In this document: piece by piece, positions 46,356 through 57,657 of the stretch
Numbering within the stretch: the first letter of the stretch is position 1
Layout: each line of letters opens with the position of its first letter
NCBI RefSeq assembly: GCF_027887165.1
Contig: NC_077229.1
Location: 206,586,753 to 206,650,752 of the forward strand
Reading direction: 5' to 3'
DNA from: Monodelphis domestica
Taxonomy: Eukaryota > Chordata > Mammalia > Didelphimorphia > Didelphidae
Length of the DNA stretch: 64,000 bases
Translations under genes and position numbers: made by a program
The notes under the pieces: generated by a model
Database searches by the model: none
What the model was told of the DNA's origin: nothing
Seen by the model: the letters and a program-made list of their open reading frames with translations, nothing else

Positions 46356-46738
46356 TTTTTAATTGAAAATTTTTATTTAATTAATTAATTTAGAATATTT
46401 TCCATGGTTACATGATACATGTCCTCCCCCCCCCCCCCGTCCCCACTGTAGCCAACAAGCAGTTCCACTGGGTTTTACATGTGTCATTGATCAAGACCTA
46501 TTTCCATATTATTGATAATTGCACAAGGGTAATTGTTTAGGGTCTACATCTCTAATCATATCCCCATCAACCCATGTGATCAAGCAATTGTTTTTCTTCT
46601 GTGTTTCTGCTCCCACGGTTCTTTTTCTGGATGTGGATCACAATCTTTTTCATAAGTCGCTCAGAGTTGTCCTGGATCATTGCATTGCTGTTAGTAGAGA
46701 AGTCCATTACTTTCGATTGTACCACAGTATATCTGTCT
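46356..46738 (-). mobile_element. L1 3' end, short
   Basis: Antisense L1 terminus ('aatttttatttaattaattaatttagaatatttt'), then 'ccactgggttttacatgtgtcattg' and a 5' truncation after 'ccattactttcgattgtaccac'. Similar 17-base flanks (46338-46354 and 46740-46756, cacrcagtnggcaa core) look like a diverged target duplication inside L2. Confidence 0.8.
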
Positions 46739-46899
46739 CACACAGTAGGCAACTAATAAATGTCTGTTGACTGACAATCAGAAAGACTTAATAGAGTATT
46801 GGAATGTGGGTGATGAAAATTTATTTTATCTGCCAGTCCTTGAGCTCTGATCCTCCTCATTCTTCTTCTATGTGGTCAACGGAGGTCAATGGAGCATTG

Positions 46900-47135
46900 A
46901 AGGTAATGACTTTTGCTTTTATAAGACTCTTTAATTTTCAAAGCACTTAAACACATAGTCCCATTTTATTTTTACATTGCCCTATGAGTAAGCAGGGTAG
47001 TCAGTCTTCCCATTTTATAGAAACAAATTTGAAGGCTCAGAGACATTGAAGTGGCCCAGTCAGCTGGGACAGGAATAATGCCTGGCATTCTGAATAGATG
47101 TCAGAAATCTTTCTACCACACCAAACTGATTTTCA
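46900..47135 (-). mobile_element. MIR
   Basis: 'aatgacttttgcttttataagactctttaattttcaaagcac', 'tagtcccattttatttttacattgccctatgag' and 'aagtggcccagtcagctggg'. Antisense and diverged. Confidence 0.5.
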
Positions 47136-47139
47136 AGTA

Positions 47140-47740
47140 GTATAAGAAATAATAAAATAATCTTATTGACCCTTGAGATGAGGGACTAGGAATGGTGGTG
47201 GGGAAAGTACTGCAAACAGGGTGGACTCAGCATTATTTAAGCCCTGGTTTGTGGACCATGCCAGGGTACTGAGTGAGTACTGAGAATGCTGGTCCATCCT
47301 GCCAAAGTTTCTGGAAGCCTTTTCCAGCACAGACTTTTTTTTTTTCAACTAGTTTCCATCAAGAAATGCTTTGATCTTAGTGTTCCAAATGGAGTAGCCC
47401 CAGAGGGACCACTGCTCACTACTAGGGGATTTGGTGACCTTTGTCAGGTGGATGAGGATCCCCAGTAATTAAAGGCCCTCCATTTCTCCAGGGATTGGCC
47501 TACATTGTAGGGAGAAAGAAAAAGAAAACAGTTGGCAGTCGTCTTTAACCCTCTTTATGGCTTGAATGAAACACAAGCCTAGGCTGTTGTGCTTAACTAG
47601 AGTTCCCACAAGAGTTCTTTCTTGGGAACAATAGGAAGTCACCCGTAAAATACTGAAAGAGTCATTCATTTGGAAGCCCAAGCCTCCCTCCTACACTGCT
47701 GAGATGAGATAAGGAAGGTACTGGTCAAACCATAGCCTCA
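47140..47740. other. intergenic, nothing recognised
   Basis: No gene or clear repeat was identified. Confidence 0.4.
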
Positions 47741-47744
47741 TCAA

Positions 47745-47900
47745 ATCAGAGAATCCGAGTCTGGAGAGACATTAGAGGTGATCTACTCTAATTTCCTTAA
47801 ACTACAAATGAGGAAACTGAGACCTAGTCAGAGAAGTGACTTTCCCAAGGCTGTACAGCTAGCTAGAGACAGAGCTGGGACTGGGATACAGAAGACAACT
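47745..47900 (-). mobile_element. L3/MIR-like ancient repeat
   Basis: 'tcagagaatccgagtctggagagacattagaggtgatctactc', 'aaatgaggaaactgagacctagtcagagaagtgac'. Antisense order. Confidence 0.6.
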
Positions 47901-49540
47901 GTTTCACTCTGGGGCACTGTCAGTCTGGGAATATTTCTTAAATGGAAGTGTTTGGTAGGGACAGATAGAAACCTCTCTCTTCTTTGAAGCGTCATCTTTT
48001 TTTCTTTATAACACATTAATGTTATCCAGATACCAGAATGACTCTCTTCAGTAAGCCAAATTTAAGACATTTCAGTGATGGATCTGGCTGTTTTGGAAAG
48101 GGAGTGTGAAGAGGGGCAGACATTCTATAGCCTGTATAAATGGATTTCTATTAACTGACAGAAAGAAAATGGGATTGTTTTCCCCCTGAAGAATCTAATT
48201 ACTAAATCACACTGAGATCATGAGAGAGTAGATGGTGGTTTTTGTTTGTTTGTTTGTTTGTTTTGTTTTGTTTTTCTTGGGAACTTCTTTGAGTCTCTGT
48301 AAAATGAGGAGGTTGGCCTGAATGTACCTTACCTTTAAAGTTCCTGCCAATACTGAATCTATGATCCTAAGATTTTGTAATACAGAAGCAAAGTCACATA
48401 GTTTCATCTTCCAGATTTAGCTCATCCTATGCCTAAGATCTCAAAAGAATCAGTTCACACAAGTTAAGAGAATTAAGAGGAAGTCTAGTACAAATTTCAT
48501 AACTTATTCTTCTCCTTCCTCCCTCTTTTAGGTTCATCTTCACAGGATACTGGGTCTGGAGTTCAAGGAATCCTTTTTTTAAGACAAAGTTGATATATTT
48601 GATATTTATACTTCTGAAAGCATTGCCACATTAACTACTGATTTGATCCTTTAAAAATTCTGTGAGGCAGAGATTGTTATCCATATTTAGAAGGTGAGGG
48701 AGAGATTGCAGATTTTTTGAAGCTTGCTAGAATGTTTATATCTCATATATTCAGTCAATTCCTAGTTGTTAGCATTTTGTTGGTTTATTTAGTGCACTAG
48801 GAGGTGCTCTGCCTGGTGACCTGGTCCTTTGGGGAGTGAGGGCCCAGGTGCTGACAATATCATTCTGACTTTGGTAGTTGTGTAAATATCTATGTAAGAT
48901 ATGTGTACTGTCCACATAGGTTAGATGCATGATTACATGAATTGTCTAAATGTGGCTGGGGGAATATTGCTAATAGGTCTTCAAAGGGAGACTTAGTACT
49001 GCCTGAAGGGAAACAGAGGAAGACATTATGATACATACGACTCCAGTTGCATCTGAGAGAGAATGATATTGGACAAGAATTATATCTTTCTGCCCCCCTA
49101 AATATTGCTGGCATAAGGATATGATTTTTTTTAGATTCAAGCTGCTTTCCTGGTCATTATCCTTTAAAAGAGAAGGGATAACTCCAAACTTACACTTCTA
49201 GTTTTGACTCCTTTGCACCAAATACTAATTACACAAAAGACCACCACAAATAGTAGTAAAATTATCTAAACAGATAGAAAATAGAAATCAGAGAAGTTAT
49301 ATAAAAGAATATACCAGAAGATGCATAGAATGAATTAGTTCTTTCACTGGGAGTTAGCTATCTCAGCTTAGGTAACAGAATGGCCCTGATCTCACCTGAG
49401 GGGAAATTACTCAAGGTCTGGAGGAAGGCTATCTGCAAAGCAGATCAGAGACATGTTGAAGTTTTGGCTGCTCTACATGTCTGCCAGTTCCCCAAATCTT
49501 TTTTTTTTTCTTTCTTTATAGGTCTTTCTCAAAAGAGTAT
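47901..49540. other. intergenic, nothing recognised
   Basis: No gene was recognised. A (TTTG)n microsatellite lies at 48237-48272. Confidence 0.4.
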
Positions 49541-49544
49541 CTAG

Positions 49545-49752
49545 AAGTGGCAACTGGATAACTCAGTGGATTAAGAACCAGGCATAGAGACAGGAGGTCC
49601 TGAGTTCAAATGTGACCTCAAATACTTTCTAGCTGTGTGATCTTGGGGCAAGTTACTTAACCCCCATTGCTTAGCCCTTACCACTCTTCTGCCTTGGAAG
49701 CAATATACAGTATTGAGTCTAAAATGAAAGGTAAGGGTTATTAAAGAAAGAG
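49545..49752 (+). mobile_element. WALLSI-like SINE
   Basis: Head 'ggcaactggataactcagtggatt', core 'gtgatcttggggcaagttacttaacccccattgc' and tail 'aaaatgaaaggtaagggtta'. Flanking AGAGTATCT repeats on both sides look like the target duplication. Confidence 0.8.
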
Positions 49753-49919
49753 AGTATCTGGAAAAATAAAATAAAATAAAATAAAAAGACAATCTAGGAT
49801 TATGTGAGTCTCTCTTGAAGAAAGAATGAAGATGAATGTTTTTCCTCTCCCAAACTCTCATGCCAACTCCATACCTCATCTAGGGCCGTGAGTAATCATT
49901 GTCTCCACTAATTTATAAT

Positions 49920-50800
49920 TATTTTTTTTAACCCTTATCTTCTGTCTTTAAAAAAAATATTTAATTGATTAATTTAGAGTATTTTTCCAGGATTACAAAA
50001 ATCATGTTCTTTTCCTCCCCTCTCCTCAACCACCTCCCATAGCTGACACACAATTCCACTGGGTTTTACATGTGCCATTGGTCAAGACCTATTTCTATAT
50101 TATTGATATTTGCACTAGGGTGATCACTTAGAATCTACATCCCCAATCATATCCCCTTCAACCCAAATGATCAAGCAGTTGTTGATCCCACAGATCTTCC
50201 TCTGAATGTGGATAGTGTTCTTTCTCATAAGTTCCTCAGAATTGCCCCTTATCATTGCATTGCTGCTATAAGAGAAGTCCATTACATTCGATTGTGCCAT
50301 AGTGTTTCAGTCTCTGTACACAATGTTCTCCTGGTTATGCTCCTTTCACTCTGCATCAATTCCTGGAGGTCATTCCAGTTCACATGGAATTCCTCCAGTT
50401 CATTATTCCTTTGAACACAATAGTATTCCATCACCAACATATATCACAATTTGTTCAGCCATTCCCCAATCAGAGGGCATCACCTCATTTTCCAATTCTT
50501 TGCCTACCTTTTGATACACTCATAACACTGCTGGGTTTGTACTACAAAGAGATAATAAGGAAAAAGACTTGTACAAGAATATTCATAGCCACACTCTTTG
50601 TGGTGGCAAAGAGTATCTTCTGTCTTTGAAGTAATACTGTGTATTGGTTCCAAGGCAGAAGAGCAGTAAGGGCTAGGCAATGGGGGTTAAGTGACTTGCC
50701 CAGGGTCACATAGCTAGGAAGTATCTAAGACCAGATTTGAACTCAGGGCTTCTCATATCTGGGCCTGGCTCTCAATCCACTGAATCACCTAGTTGTACCC
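49920..50800 (-). mobile_element. WALLSI-like SINE split by an L1
   Basis: The first piece (49920-49949) ends 'cccttatcttctgtcttt'. After the L1 the same motif repeats and the SINE continues at 50627-50800 ('gaagtaatactgtgtattgg...ccactgaatcacctagttgtaccc'). Confidence 0.8.
49950..50612 (-). mobile_element. twin-primed L1 insertion
   Basis: 49950-50505 is the antisense L1 3' end. About 50506-50612 is the neighbouring 5' part of the same L1 in plus orientation ('gctgggtttgtactacaaagagataataagg...gtggtggcaaag'). A perfect 14-base duplication TATCTTCTGTCTTT flanks the whole (about 49936-49949 and 50613-50626). This is the classic 5'-inverted product of twin priming. Confidence 0.85.
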
Positions 50801-53090
50801 TGTAAACATTCTTGAGAAGCAGCATGTAAAACATCCCGGGTTATATCTATATAGGCACATATTCTCTTCCTCGGTTAGATTATATGCTCTTAGAAGTCAA
50901 GAACTGTTTTGCTTTTCCTTTATATCACCAGAACCAAGTAGAATGCCTAGCACATAGCAGACCAGAAATACTTAGTGTTTAATTGATGATTGGGTTTTCC
51001 ATCTAATACCAGGGCCTTTGGGAAGAATGCCACATTTTTTTTTTGATTCCTTGAGAATCAGTTTATTTTGTGGTAGGTGCTCACTTTTTTTGAAGAGGAA
51101 TATGTAGTCAGTATGGGTTTATCCAATCAGAATTTATCTTGAATTCCCATCCTTGGGGAGAGTCTGCCCTCTTAAATTCCTTACTTTGATTTCATTTAAT
51201 GTACCCATAGTGCAAATAACTACATAGGCTTGATGACTATATATAGGTTTTTTGTTATTGTTCATAACCAAAAAAGAGAAGAAAAAGAATAAAGTCAAAT
51301 ATGTGTCAGCAGAATTATCATACAGTAAAGTTATCTGCAACTGGGTCTATAGGAATGCCTCAAAACCAAGAATTTCCAAGTTAGACTTGACCTCCCATTC
51401 AGCCATCCCCAATTGAAATGAACAACTATTCCCTAATGCTGTTCCACTAATGGCTTTCAAGAGGCTCAATATTTGAGTAATTAAAGGAATTTGGGATTTT
51501 GGGTGACTCAGCTGCCTTATCCTCCTTATCAAGAGCAGCCATCAGTAATTTAAACATTTATTCCTCCTCAAACCAGGTTTTGGCTATCCATGTTCTCTGG
51601 ACCTTATTAGTCCTATAGCTACCAGTTCTTTAGTTCATAATTTCCTCTAAACCAGAAAGTATAAGGAAGCAGGCTTCATGGAAAAGGATTAGTGTAGGTC
51701 TGTAGTCCTGTTCAGTGGTCAAAGAGAAATCCACATAAGCATTACAAGACCATTATCCCATGTTCCCCTCTCTTGGTCCTTGAACAATGCTGTGGTTATG
51801 TCGTTTCATCTGTGTCATTGGCTTCCAAAGACTGGCCCCCCTCTTCTCCTTACCTGACCCCTTTGTCAGAGCAGAAGAATGGCTATGGGGGGTGGGGAGG
51901 GAAGAGAGGGTGAATCCCATAACTACTTTCTCACCTGTGAAATTATCCATGATCATAATTGATATGGATTCACAATTGACAGAAAAGCTCCAAGTAAGTT
52001 TATAAGACCACTTCAGATTTAGTGCTGCACAAAATGTTATTGACTTGAAAACTTGAAATATTTCCAACACATACCAAGGAATTATAGTGATGAATGAGCA
52101 GTCAAGTCTTATAAAATTTCTTGTGAGCACAGGCAATAACTAAAGAAAGACACCTAGTGTCAGTGCTGTTGGAGAACAGTAAGGAAATTGATCCCAACCA
52201 TTGGGTCGCCAGTTTGTCTCTGTTACTCTTCTGCCAAAGTTAGCACATCTGAGCTCTGACACCTTCATCATTGCTAAATTTCTTACTCTGAAGGGTTCAA
52301 TGTCCTCATTTTTCAGTGTTGTAACAGTGCCTTCCACCCTTGACCACAATTGACACAGCAGGAATATTTTGCTCTCAATGAACTTGCCACTCCTTTACGA
52401 GGGCAGATCTGAACTGGTCCCTTTGGCTCTGAGTGCCTCAAACAATTGTCTCTGGTGTCTCATCCTTAACAAGTGACTGAAACCCCTGGAACTAGTGACT
52501 AATTTCTAAATATAGTTTAGATGCTTAGACTTAGCCTCCCTATTAGCCTTGATTTTCCTATGTCTGTATATCTCTTTTTCTCCACTTGTACTTTTAATTG
52601 AGATAAGAATCTCACAGGGGTATTTTACATACATAATATGAAGGTATACATATTATAGGTATGCATAAGTTTTTATTGTTATCTTACATTATATATATAC
52701 AAGGGTGTATTTAGGTACTTATATGTATATATCTTTTCATTCTATGTAGACTATACTGGAGAGGACAAGGACTATATGTGCCCTGATTTTTTTTTGTTTG
52801 TTTGTTTTGTCCTTCATTGGACTAACAATTATACTTTGCATATAGTACATATTTGACAAAAATTTATTGCCTTAAAAATTGGAAAAAAAACAACATATCC
52901 TGGTATATTTTTGGTATATTTCTTGCTGACTTGGAAGACAATCTTAGTGTAGCCACCTTTAGACACTTTACTTTTATCAAGGACCTAGGTAAAGAGTTTC
53001 ATGGAATAATCTTGAAGCAAATTTCAGTTCTTATGTGTTTAGATCCAATAAACATTGAACTTACCTGAAATCTGTTCTAAGATGAATCTA
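50801..53090. other. intergenic, mostly unassigned
   Basis: An L2-like terminus is possible at 50870-50990 ('gattatatgctcttagaagtcaagaactg...gaatgcctagcacatag'). The rest, including the ORF at 51753-52136, shows no recognisable gene or repeat. Confidence 0.4.
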
Positions 53091-53584
53091 GGAGGCCCTA
53101 GACCCTTAACAAGAACCACAAGTCTAATTCTTCTCCAATTTATTATGCATACAGAGTATAGATTAAATTTCATTACCAGAGTAGCTATCAATCCATTCCC
53201 ATTTCTATGCCTTCAGTGATTTCCTAGTTTACCAATGAAATTCCAAACTCCTTTACTGGTATTCAAGGTCTTCCTCACTACGAACCAAAATTATGTTTTT
53301 AGATATTCCTCAGTGTTCTACAAATTCTTATACACAACGAACTTTATTTTAACTCACTGTTTCCTGGATACACTCTGCACTTTTCCATAGTCATGTCTTA
53401 ATTCAGACTGTTCCTTCCTCTTTTAATTCTCTTCCCTTACATTTCAGTCAAAATGCTACTTATTTTTTTGAAGACTGAGTTCAACTACCATTCCCTGCCC
53501 CCCTCCCCTAATTGGTATGGTCTCTTGTTCCACTAAAATCTCCATAGCATTTAGCACATCTTACATTGGTGAAAGAATAACAAA

Positions 53585-53760
53585 ATCACATAATCTCAGA
53601 ATTGGAAGAGAATTTCAGAGTCCAGCCCTTTCCTGAACAACTCCAAAATGACCAACAAGGAGTTGTCTTAAACTTTTCTTGAAGACCTCTGGTGAGAAGG
53701 GGAAACTCAATTCCTGAGGCAGTCCATTGCACTTTGGGTAGTTAACATTTTCAGAGGTTT
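53585..53760 (-). mobile_element. L3/CR1 3' fragment
   Basis: 'cataatctcagaattggaagagaatttcagagtccagccc', 'cttgaagacctctggtgagaaggggaaactc' and 'cctgaggcagtccattgcactttggg' are the reverse complement of L3/CR1 3' ends such as 14810-15400. Confidence 0.65.
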
Positions 53761-53962
53761 TTTTTTCTTTCTTTTCCACATTGTATGCCTACGTTTCCTC
53801 TTTGCAACACACCTGTTAACTGTTTTTACTTCTGCTTTCTGGGATCACACAGAAGAAAACTAAAACTTCTTTCAGATTATGACACTTTACTCAAAACCTG
53901 CAGTCATGCCTTTAAAATTTTTTTTCAGTTTAAAAAATTTTTATTCCTTTACCTGAATCCCC

Positions 53963-54013
<51 letters not shown>
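53963..54013. repeat. (TCTA)n microsatellite
   Basis: About twelve uninterrupted TCTA/CTAT units. Pure, so probably polymorphic. Confidence 0.95.
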
Positions 54014-54567
54014 CAGTTTATTATCTTTGTGACTGCCCAGACCAAAACCCTCTTGAATGGCCATAACTCCCCAATCTATGTTATTAATTAGAATGTATGA
54101 TCCTTGAGGTTAAGAACTATCCCACTTGTCTATTTGTCTTCTCAATGCTTAGCACAGTGCCTGGAATACAGAAAATGATTAATCAATGTGTTTTCATTCA
54201 TTCATTCATATTTCATTATACTGGTGCTTTTTAATTCTTTATTTTTAATAGAATTTAGACCTAGACTGGTGAAAAAAAATATGGTTTTGTCCTATCTTCC
54301 TATTAGATTCTAACTTCCCTGAGGTCAATGCCTTACTCTCTTTTAGGCCTCAGAGAGTTAGAAAGTAGGTGTTTAATAATGCTTGTTAAATTTGAATTTG
54401 GATACAAGCCTAGTCTTATATAAAGCTATATTATAATGACTTAGAAGGGACCACTGAAGTCATAGGTTAATGGGATAATAGATAGAATTGGAAGGACATT
54501 AGAAACTATTTAGTACAACTCTTATTTTACATGTATGGAAAGTGAGGCCAAGAAGAGAGAAGTAATT

Positions 54568-54774
54568 GGGGGCAGCTGGGTAGCTCAGTGGATTGAGAGC
54601 CAGGCCTAGAGATGGGAGGTCCTAGGTTCAAATCTGACCTCAGAAACTTCCTAGCTGTGTGACCCTGGGCAAGTCATTTGACCCCCATTGCCTAGCCCTT
54701 ACCACTCTTCTGCCTTGGAGCCAATACACAGTATTGACTCCAAGATGGAAGGTAAGGGTTTAAAAAAAAAAAAG
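54568..54774 (+). mobile_element. WALLSI/WSINE1-like SINE, youngest-looking
   Basis: Full length with intact head 'ggggcagctgggtagctcag', core 'gtgtgaccctgggcaagtc' and end 'aagatggaaggtaagggttt' plus A-tail. It is flanked by a perfect 18-base target duplication (54550-54567 and 54775-54792). It is the best-preserved copy here and serves as reference for the others. It sits inside an older L3/MIR-like repeat. Confidence 0.9.
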
Positions 54775-54822
54775 AAGAAGAGAGAAGTAATTAACCTTGA
54801 TCACACAGGTGATAAGTAGATT

Positions 54823-54915
54823 AAAAAAAAAAACCCTTACCTTATGTCTAAAAATCAATAATGTGTATTAGTTCCAAAGTAGAAGAGCAGTAGGGCTCAT
54901 GCAATGGGGGTTTTA
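54823..54915 (-). mobile_element. truncated WALLSI-like SINE
   Basis: 'aaacccttaccttatgtctaaaaatc' to 'gcaatgggggtt', then lost. Opposite in direction to the SINE 50 bases before it. Confidence 0.75.
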
Positions 54916-55191
54916 ATTAAATGTCATATTCTAAGCCTTCTCGTCCTTCAATATAGAAACTGCCAGATCCTGTGCAATTCTGACTGAGGCTCCATATCAT
55001 ATCAAATTACAAGACATTATCTGTGGGAGGAGCATAAGATTAGGGGCTTCAATTCCAGCAAGGCTGTGGAATGTCCAAAGCACCCCAGTATGAAAGGTCT
55101 CTGAGAAATCATAGTTTAGGAACTGCCAGACACATAGCCTGCTCTCCAGCTTGAGAAAAACAAATATTATATGTTCTTCCAAGAAATTATT

Positions 55192-55378
55192 GATTCAGAA
55201 TGCCTATTTTTCAAAAAGGCAGATAATTAAAAAAAATTAAGGCATGATTCTTTATATCCTAAAATTACTCAAGTTCACTTTTTAAAAATGAAACTCCCTT
55301 TGTGAATTTTTTAAAAGTCTGATTTTTCAACACTCATTTTGCCTTTATTTTCTGGAAACATTTCACACATTTAATTCA
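55192..55378 (+). repeat. left arm of 187-bp inverted repeat
   Basis: Reverse complement of 57343-57529. The last 94 bases (55285-55378) are identical to 57343-57436; the outer half carries roughly a dozen differences. The arm ends exactly where a hAT target site (TACTAGAC) and hAT end begin. Confidence 0.9.
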
Positions 55379-55421
55379 TACTAGACTAGTGATGGCTAAC
55401 CTTTTAGAGCTGGAGTGCAGG
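55379..55421 (+). mobile_element. hAT 5' end fragment
   Basis: TACTAGAC followed by about 35 bases that match the start of the hAT at 57658 (two differences), including the identical 8-base flank. The other end is absent. Confidence 0.8.
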
Positions 55422-55489
55422 GAATAATTTCTCATAATATGATATATAGGCTTTTTTTTTATCATGAATTTTAGGTAGTCTAATAATTT

Positions 55490-55700
55490 TTAGATTGACT
55501 CTCTTGGATCTATTTTCCAGGTCAGTTGTTTTTGTCAATGAGATATTTCATATTTTCTACTAGTTTTTCATTCTTTTTATTTCATTTTATCATTACTTGA
55601 TACCTCATGAAATCATTAGCTTCTTTTGTCCAATACTAATTTTTGAAGAATGATTCTCTTCCAATATGTTCTAATTAGGATCAGTTTGTTTTGCTTTATT
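55490..55700 (-). mobile_element. L1 internal fragment
   Basis: Antisense L1: 'ttagattgactctcttggatctattttccaggtcagttg', 'gatacctcatgaaatcattag'. Short and without clear ends. Confidence 0.55.
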
Positions 55701-56211
55701 TTATGGTCATGCTTAGAACCTCTAACTCTGATCAGCCATCTCACAAGGGCATGACACTGGACACAAGGATGAATAGGCCAGAGATGACAAATGAAGCAGT
55801 ACAAATCAATTAGCATCACAGGAAAGCAACCAGTCAACCAGTCTTTGTTAGCAGAGAATCAGTAATATTATCATACTTCCTTGGAATATTTCTTTTCAAG
55901 AAAGTTTAACTTTTTTATTCAGAATTTAGCAAATACCAAATATCAAATACAATGAACATTTTACATACAAATTAGAAATACATACAAATTAGAATAGAAA
56001 GACTATTGTATATAGAAACTGACTATCTCTACTATACACAACTTGCTTTTCTTTTAAAATATGTAACTTTCAAAGCTGTCCTAATTGTCATTCATTCTAG
56101 CCTTTTTATAGTATTCTGAACATTTAAAAAACATTTCAATTTTTTTCTTCTTCCTATGTTCTTTTCTCTTCATTTCATTTTTTCTATTCTATTCATATTT
56201 CTCTTCGCCTT

Positions 56212-56559
56212 TGTAAAAATAGACTCGAACTCTGGACTTCAATCCCCACAAGCCCTTGCTCCACTTCCCCAAAATGCTTTGTAATCTCACTGAATTCTGA
56301 GGTGGGCCGAGATTGAGAAGGGATTTAAGCTGATTGCAAAGGCTTTTGTCGTTTTTGGACTTCCATTTTGGAGCAGACATGGCTCTTTCCATAATGTAGG
56401 TGAGTTCTTGTCTAGGCCTCTCTGGCCTAGGCATGTGTTTCTTATCCTGTATTTTCTTTAATCCTTAATCTTTAATAAACCTCTAAAAAATATAATACTC
56501 CTTGCAGAGAGAAACTAATTTCTACCTGCCTCAGTCTCCCCTAAATTTTAAGCTTTACA
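56212..56559 (+). mobile_element. solo LTR, ERV1-like, short
   Basis: 348 bases bounded by perfect TGTAAA...TTTACA inverted ends and a 4-base target duplication CCTT (56208-56211 and 56560-56563). It holds a TATA-like 'gggatttaagc' and an AATAAA ('ctttaataaacctc'). It is a different family from the LTR at 42.7 kb. A fossil with no internal genes beside it. Orientation is inferred from the AATAAA. Confidence 0.85.
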
Positions 56560-56629
56560 CCTTCCCATCCCTAGACTTCAAATAGAAAAAAGGGGGAAAA
56601 ACCCCTTATAATAAGCACACCTAGTTAAG

Positions 56630-57255
56630 CAAAACAAATTCCAACATCAGTCATATCATAAAATATATGTTTTGTTCTATATGTTTAGTCTATCATGTTT
56701 TGCTTAGGAGGTGAATAGCATGATTCCTCTGGAATAATGGCTAGTCATTTTATTGATCAGAGTTTTTTAAGTCTTTCAAAATTATTTTCCTTTACAATGT
56801 TTTTATTTTATAAATTGTGCTTCGGTCTTTCTTCACTTTATTATACTCTAAATCTTTCCAGACTTCTCTGAAACTTTCACTTTCATCATTTCTTACAGAA
56901 TAAAAAGAACTGTTACAAATATTTCATACATATATGTCCTTTCCTCTTTCTCTGATTTCTTTGGGGCATATTTTCAGTGATGGTATTGCTCAACAAAAGA
57001 GGATGGATGAGTATTTTTGTGACTTTTGGTACCAAATTGTTTTCAAGAAGGCTTGGAAAAATCCATTGCTCCATTGACAATATAATAATGTGTCTGTTTT
57101 CCTTGCTATCCTTACAATAATTTCTATTATTTTTATCATGTATATCAATCTGGATATGTGTGAAGTTTAACTCAGATTTGCTTTAATTTCCATTCCTCTA
57201 ACTATTGATGATTTGGAATATTTTTTAATACAGTTGTGTTTACATAATCTTTGTA
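56630..57255 (-). mobile_element. old L1 3' region
   Basis: Antisense blocks 'gatcagagttttttaagtctttcaaaattattttcctttac', 'ccagacttctctgaaactttcactttcatcatttcttacag' and 'tttggggcatattttcagtgatggtattgctcaac' belong to an older marsupial L1 lineage than 49950-50612. Confidence 0.65.
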
Positions 57256-57342
57256 CCTTCTTATTGGTTGACATAAGACTTTCCATAGAATAGGTTCTCA
57301 GCAAATGTATGATGATTTGAATTGAATGGAATTCAATAGAAC

Positions 57343-57529
57343 TGAATTAAATGTGTGAAATGTTTCCAGAAAATAAAGGCAAAATGAGTGTTGAAAAATC
57401 AGACTTTTAAAAAATTCACAAAGGGAGTTTCATTTTAAAAAAATGAACTTGAGTAATTTTAAGATATAAACAATCACCCCTTAATTTTTTAAAAATTATC
57501 TTCCTTTTTGAAAAATAGGCACCCTGAAT
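57343..57529 (-). repeat. right arm of 187-bp inverted repeat
   Basis: Partner of 55192-55378, separated from it by about 1.96 kb of L1 pieces and a solo LTR. Confidence 0.9.
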
Positions 57530-57657
57530 GATAACTTCCTTCTAGTGCACTTTCTGTTTTCACTATTCTACTTGTCAGAAGTATAGCTGACCCAGAAAAA
57601 AAATCAACCTTCAGGAATTTTGTTGCTAGGTTCATATATACCTGATATATACTAGAC

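Larger units (their letters stand above)
42020..46772 (+). mobile_element. single L2 split by nested insertions
   Basis: L2 pieces at 42020-42440, 43880-44135, 44335-44775, 45335-45545, 46320-46355 and 46740-46772 follow one another in L2 consensus order: coding end, 'ttcaaaacagaactaattttc', 'gctctactggctccctattg', 'ccttgagaacagggac', then 'aataaatgtctgttgactga'. They are therefore one copy. It is broken by a SINE that carries an LTR, an antisense L2 scrap, another SINE, an unidentified 550-base segment, a Tigger-like transposon and an L1. Confidence 0.75.
53100..54215 (+). mobile_element. L2 copy interrupted by L3/CR1
   Basis: Sense L2: 'aaactcctttactggtattcaaggtcttcct', 'gtcaaaatgctactta' and 'atctccatagcatttagcaca', then after an interruption the 3' terminus 'gatccttgaggttaagaact', 'cttagcacagtgcctggaat' and (CATT)n. 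An antisense L3/CR1 (53585-53760) and a TCTA microsatellite lie between. Confidence 0.65.

Noticed and set aside
51753-52136. 127-aa minus-strand ORF
   Set aside because: No homology recognised and no splice or promoter context.
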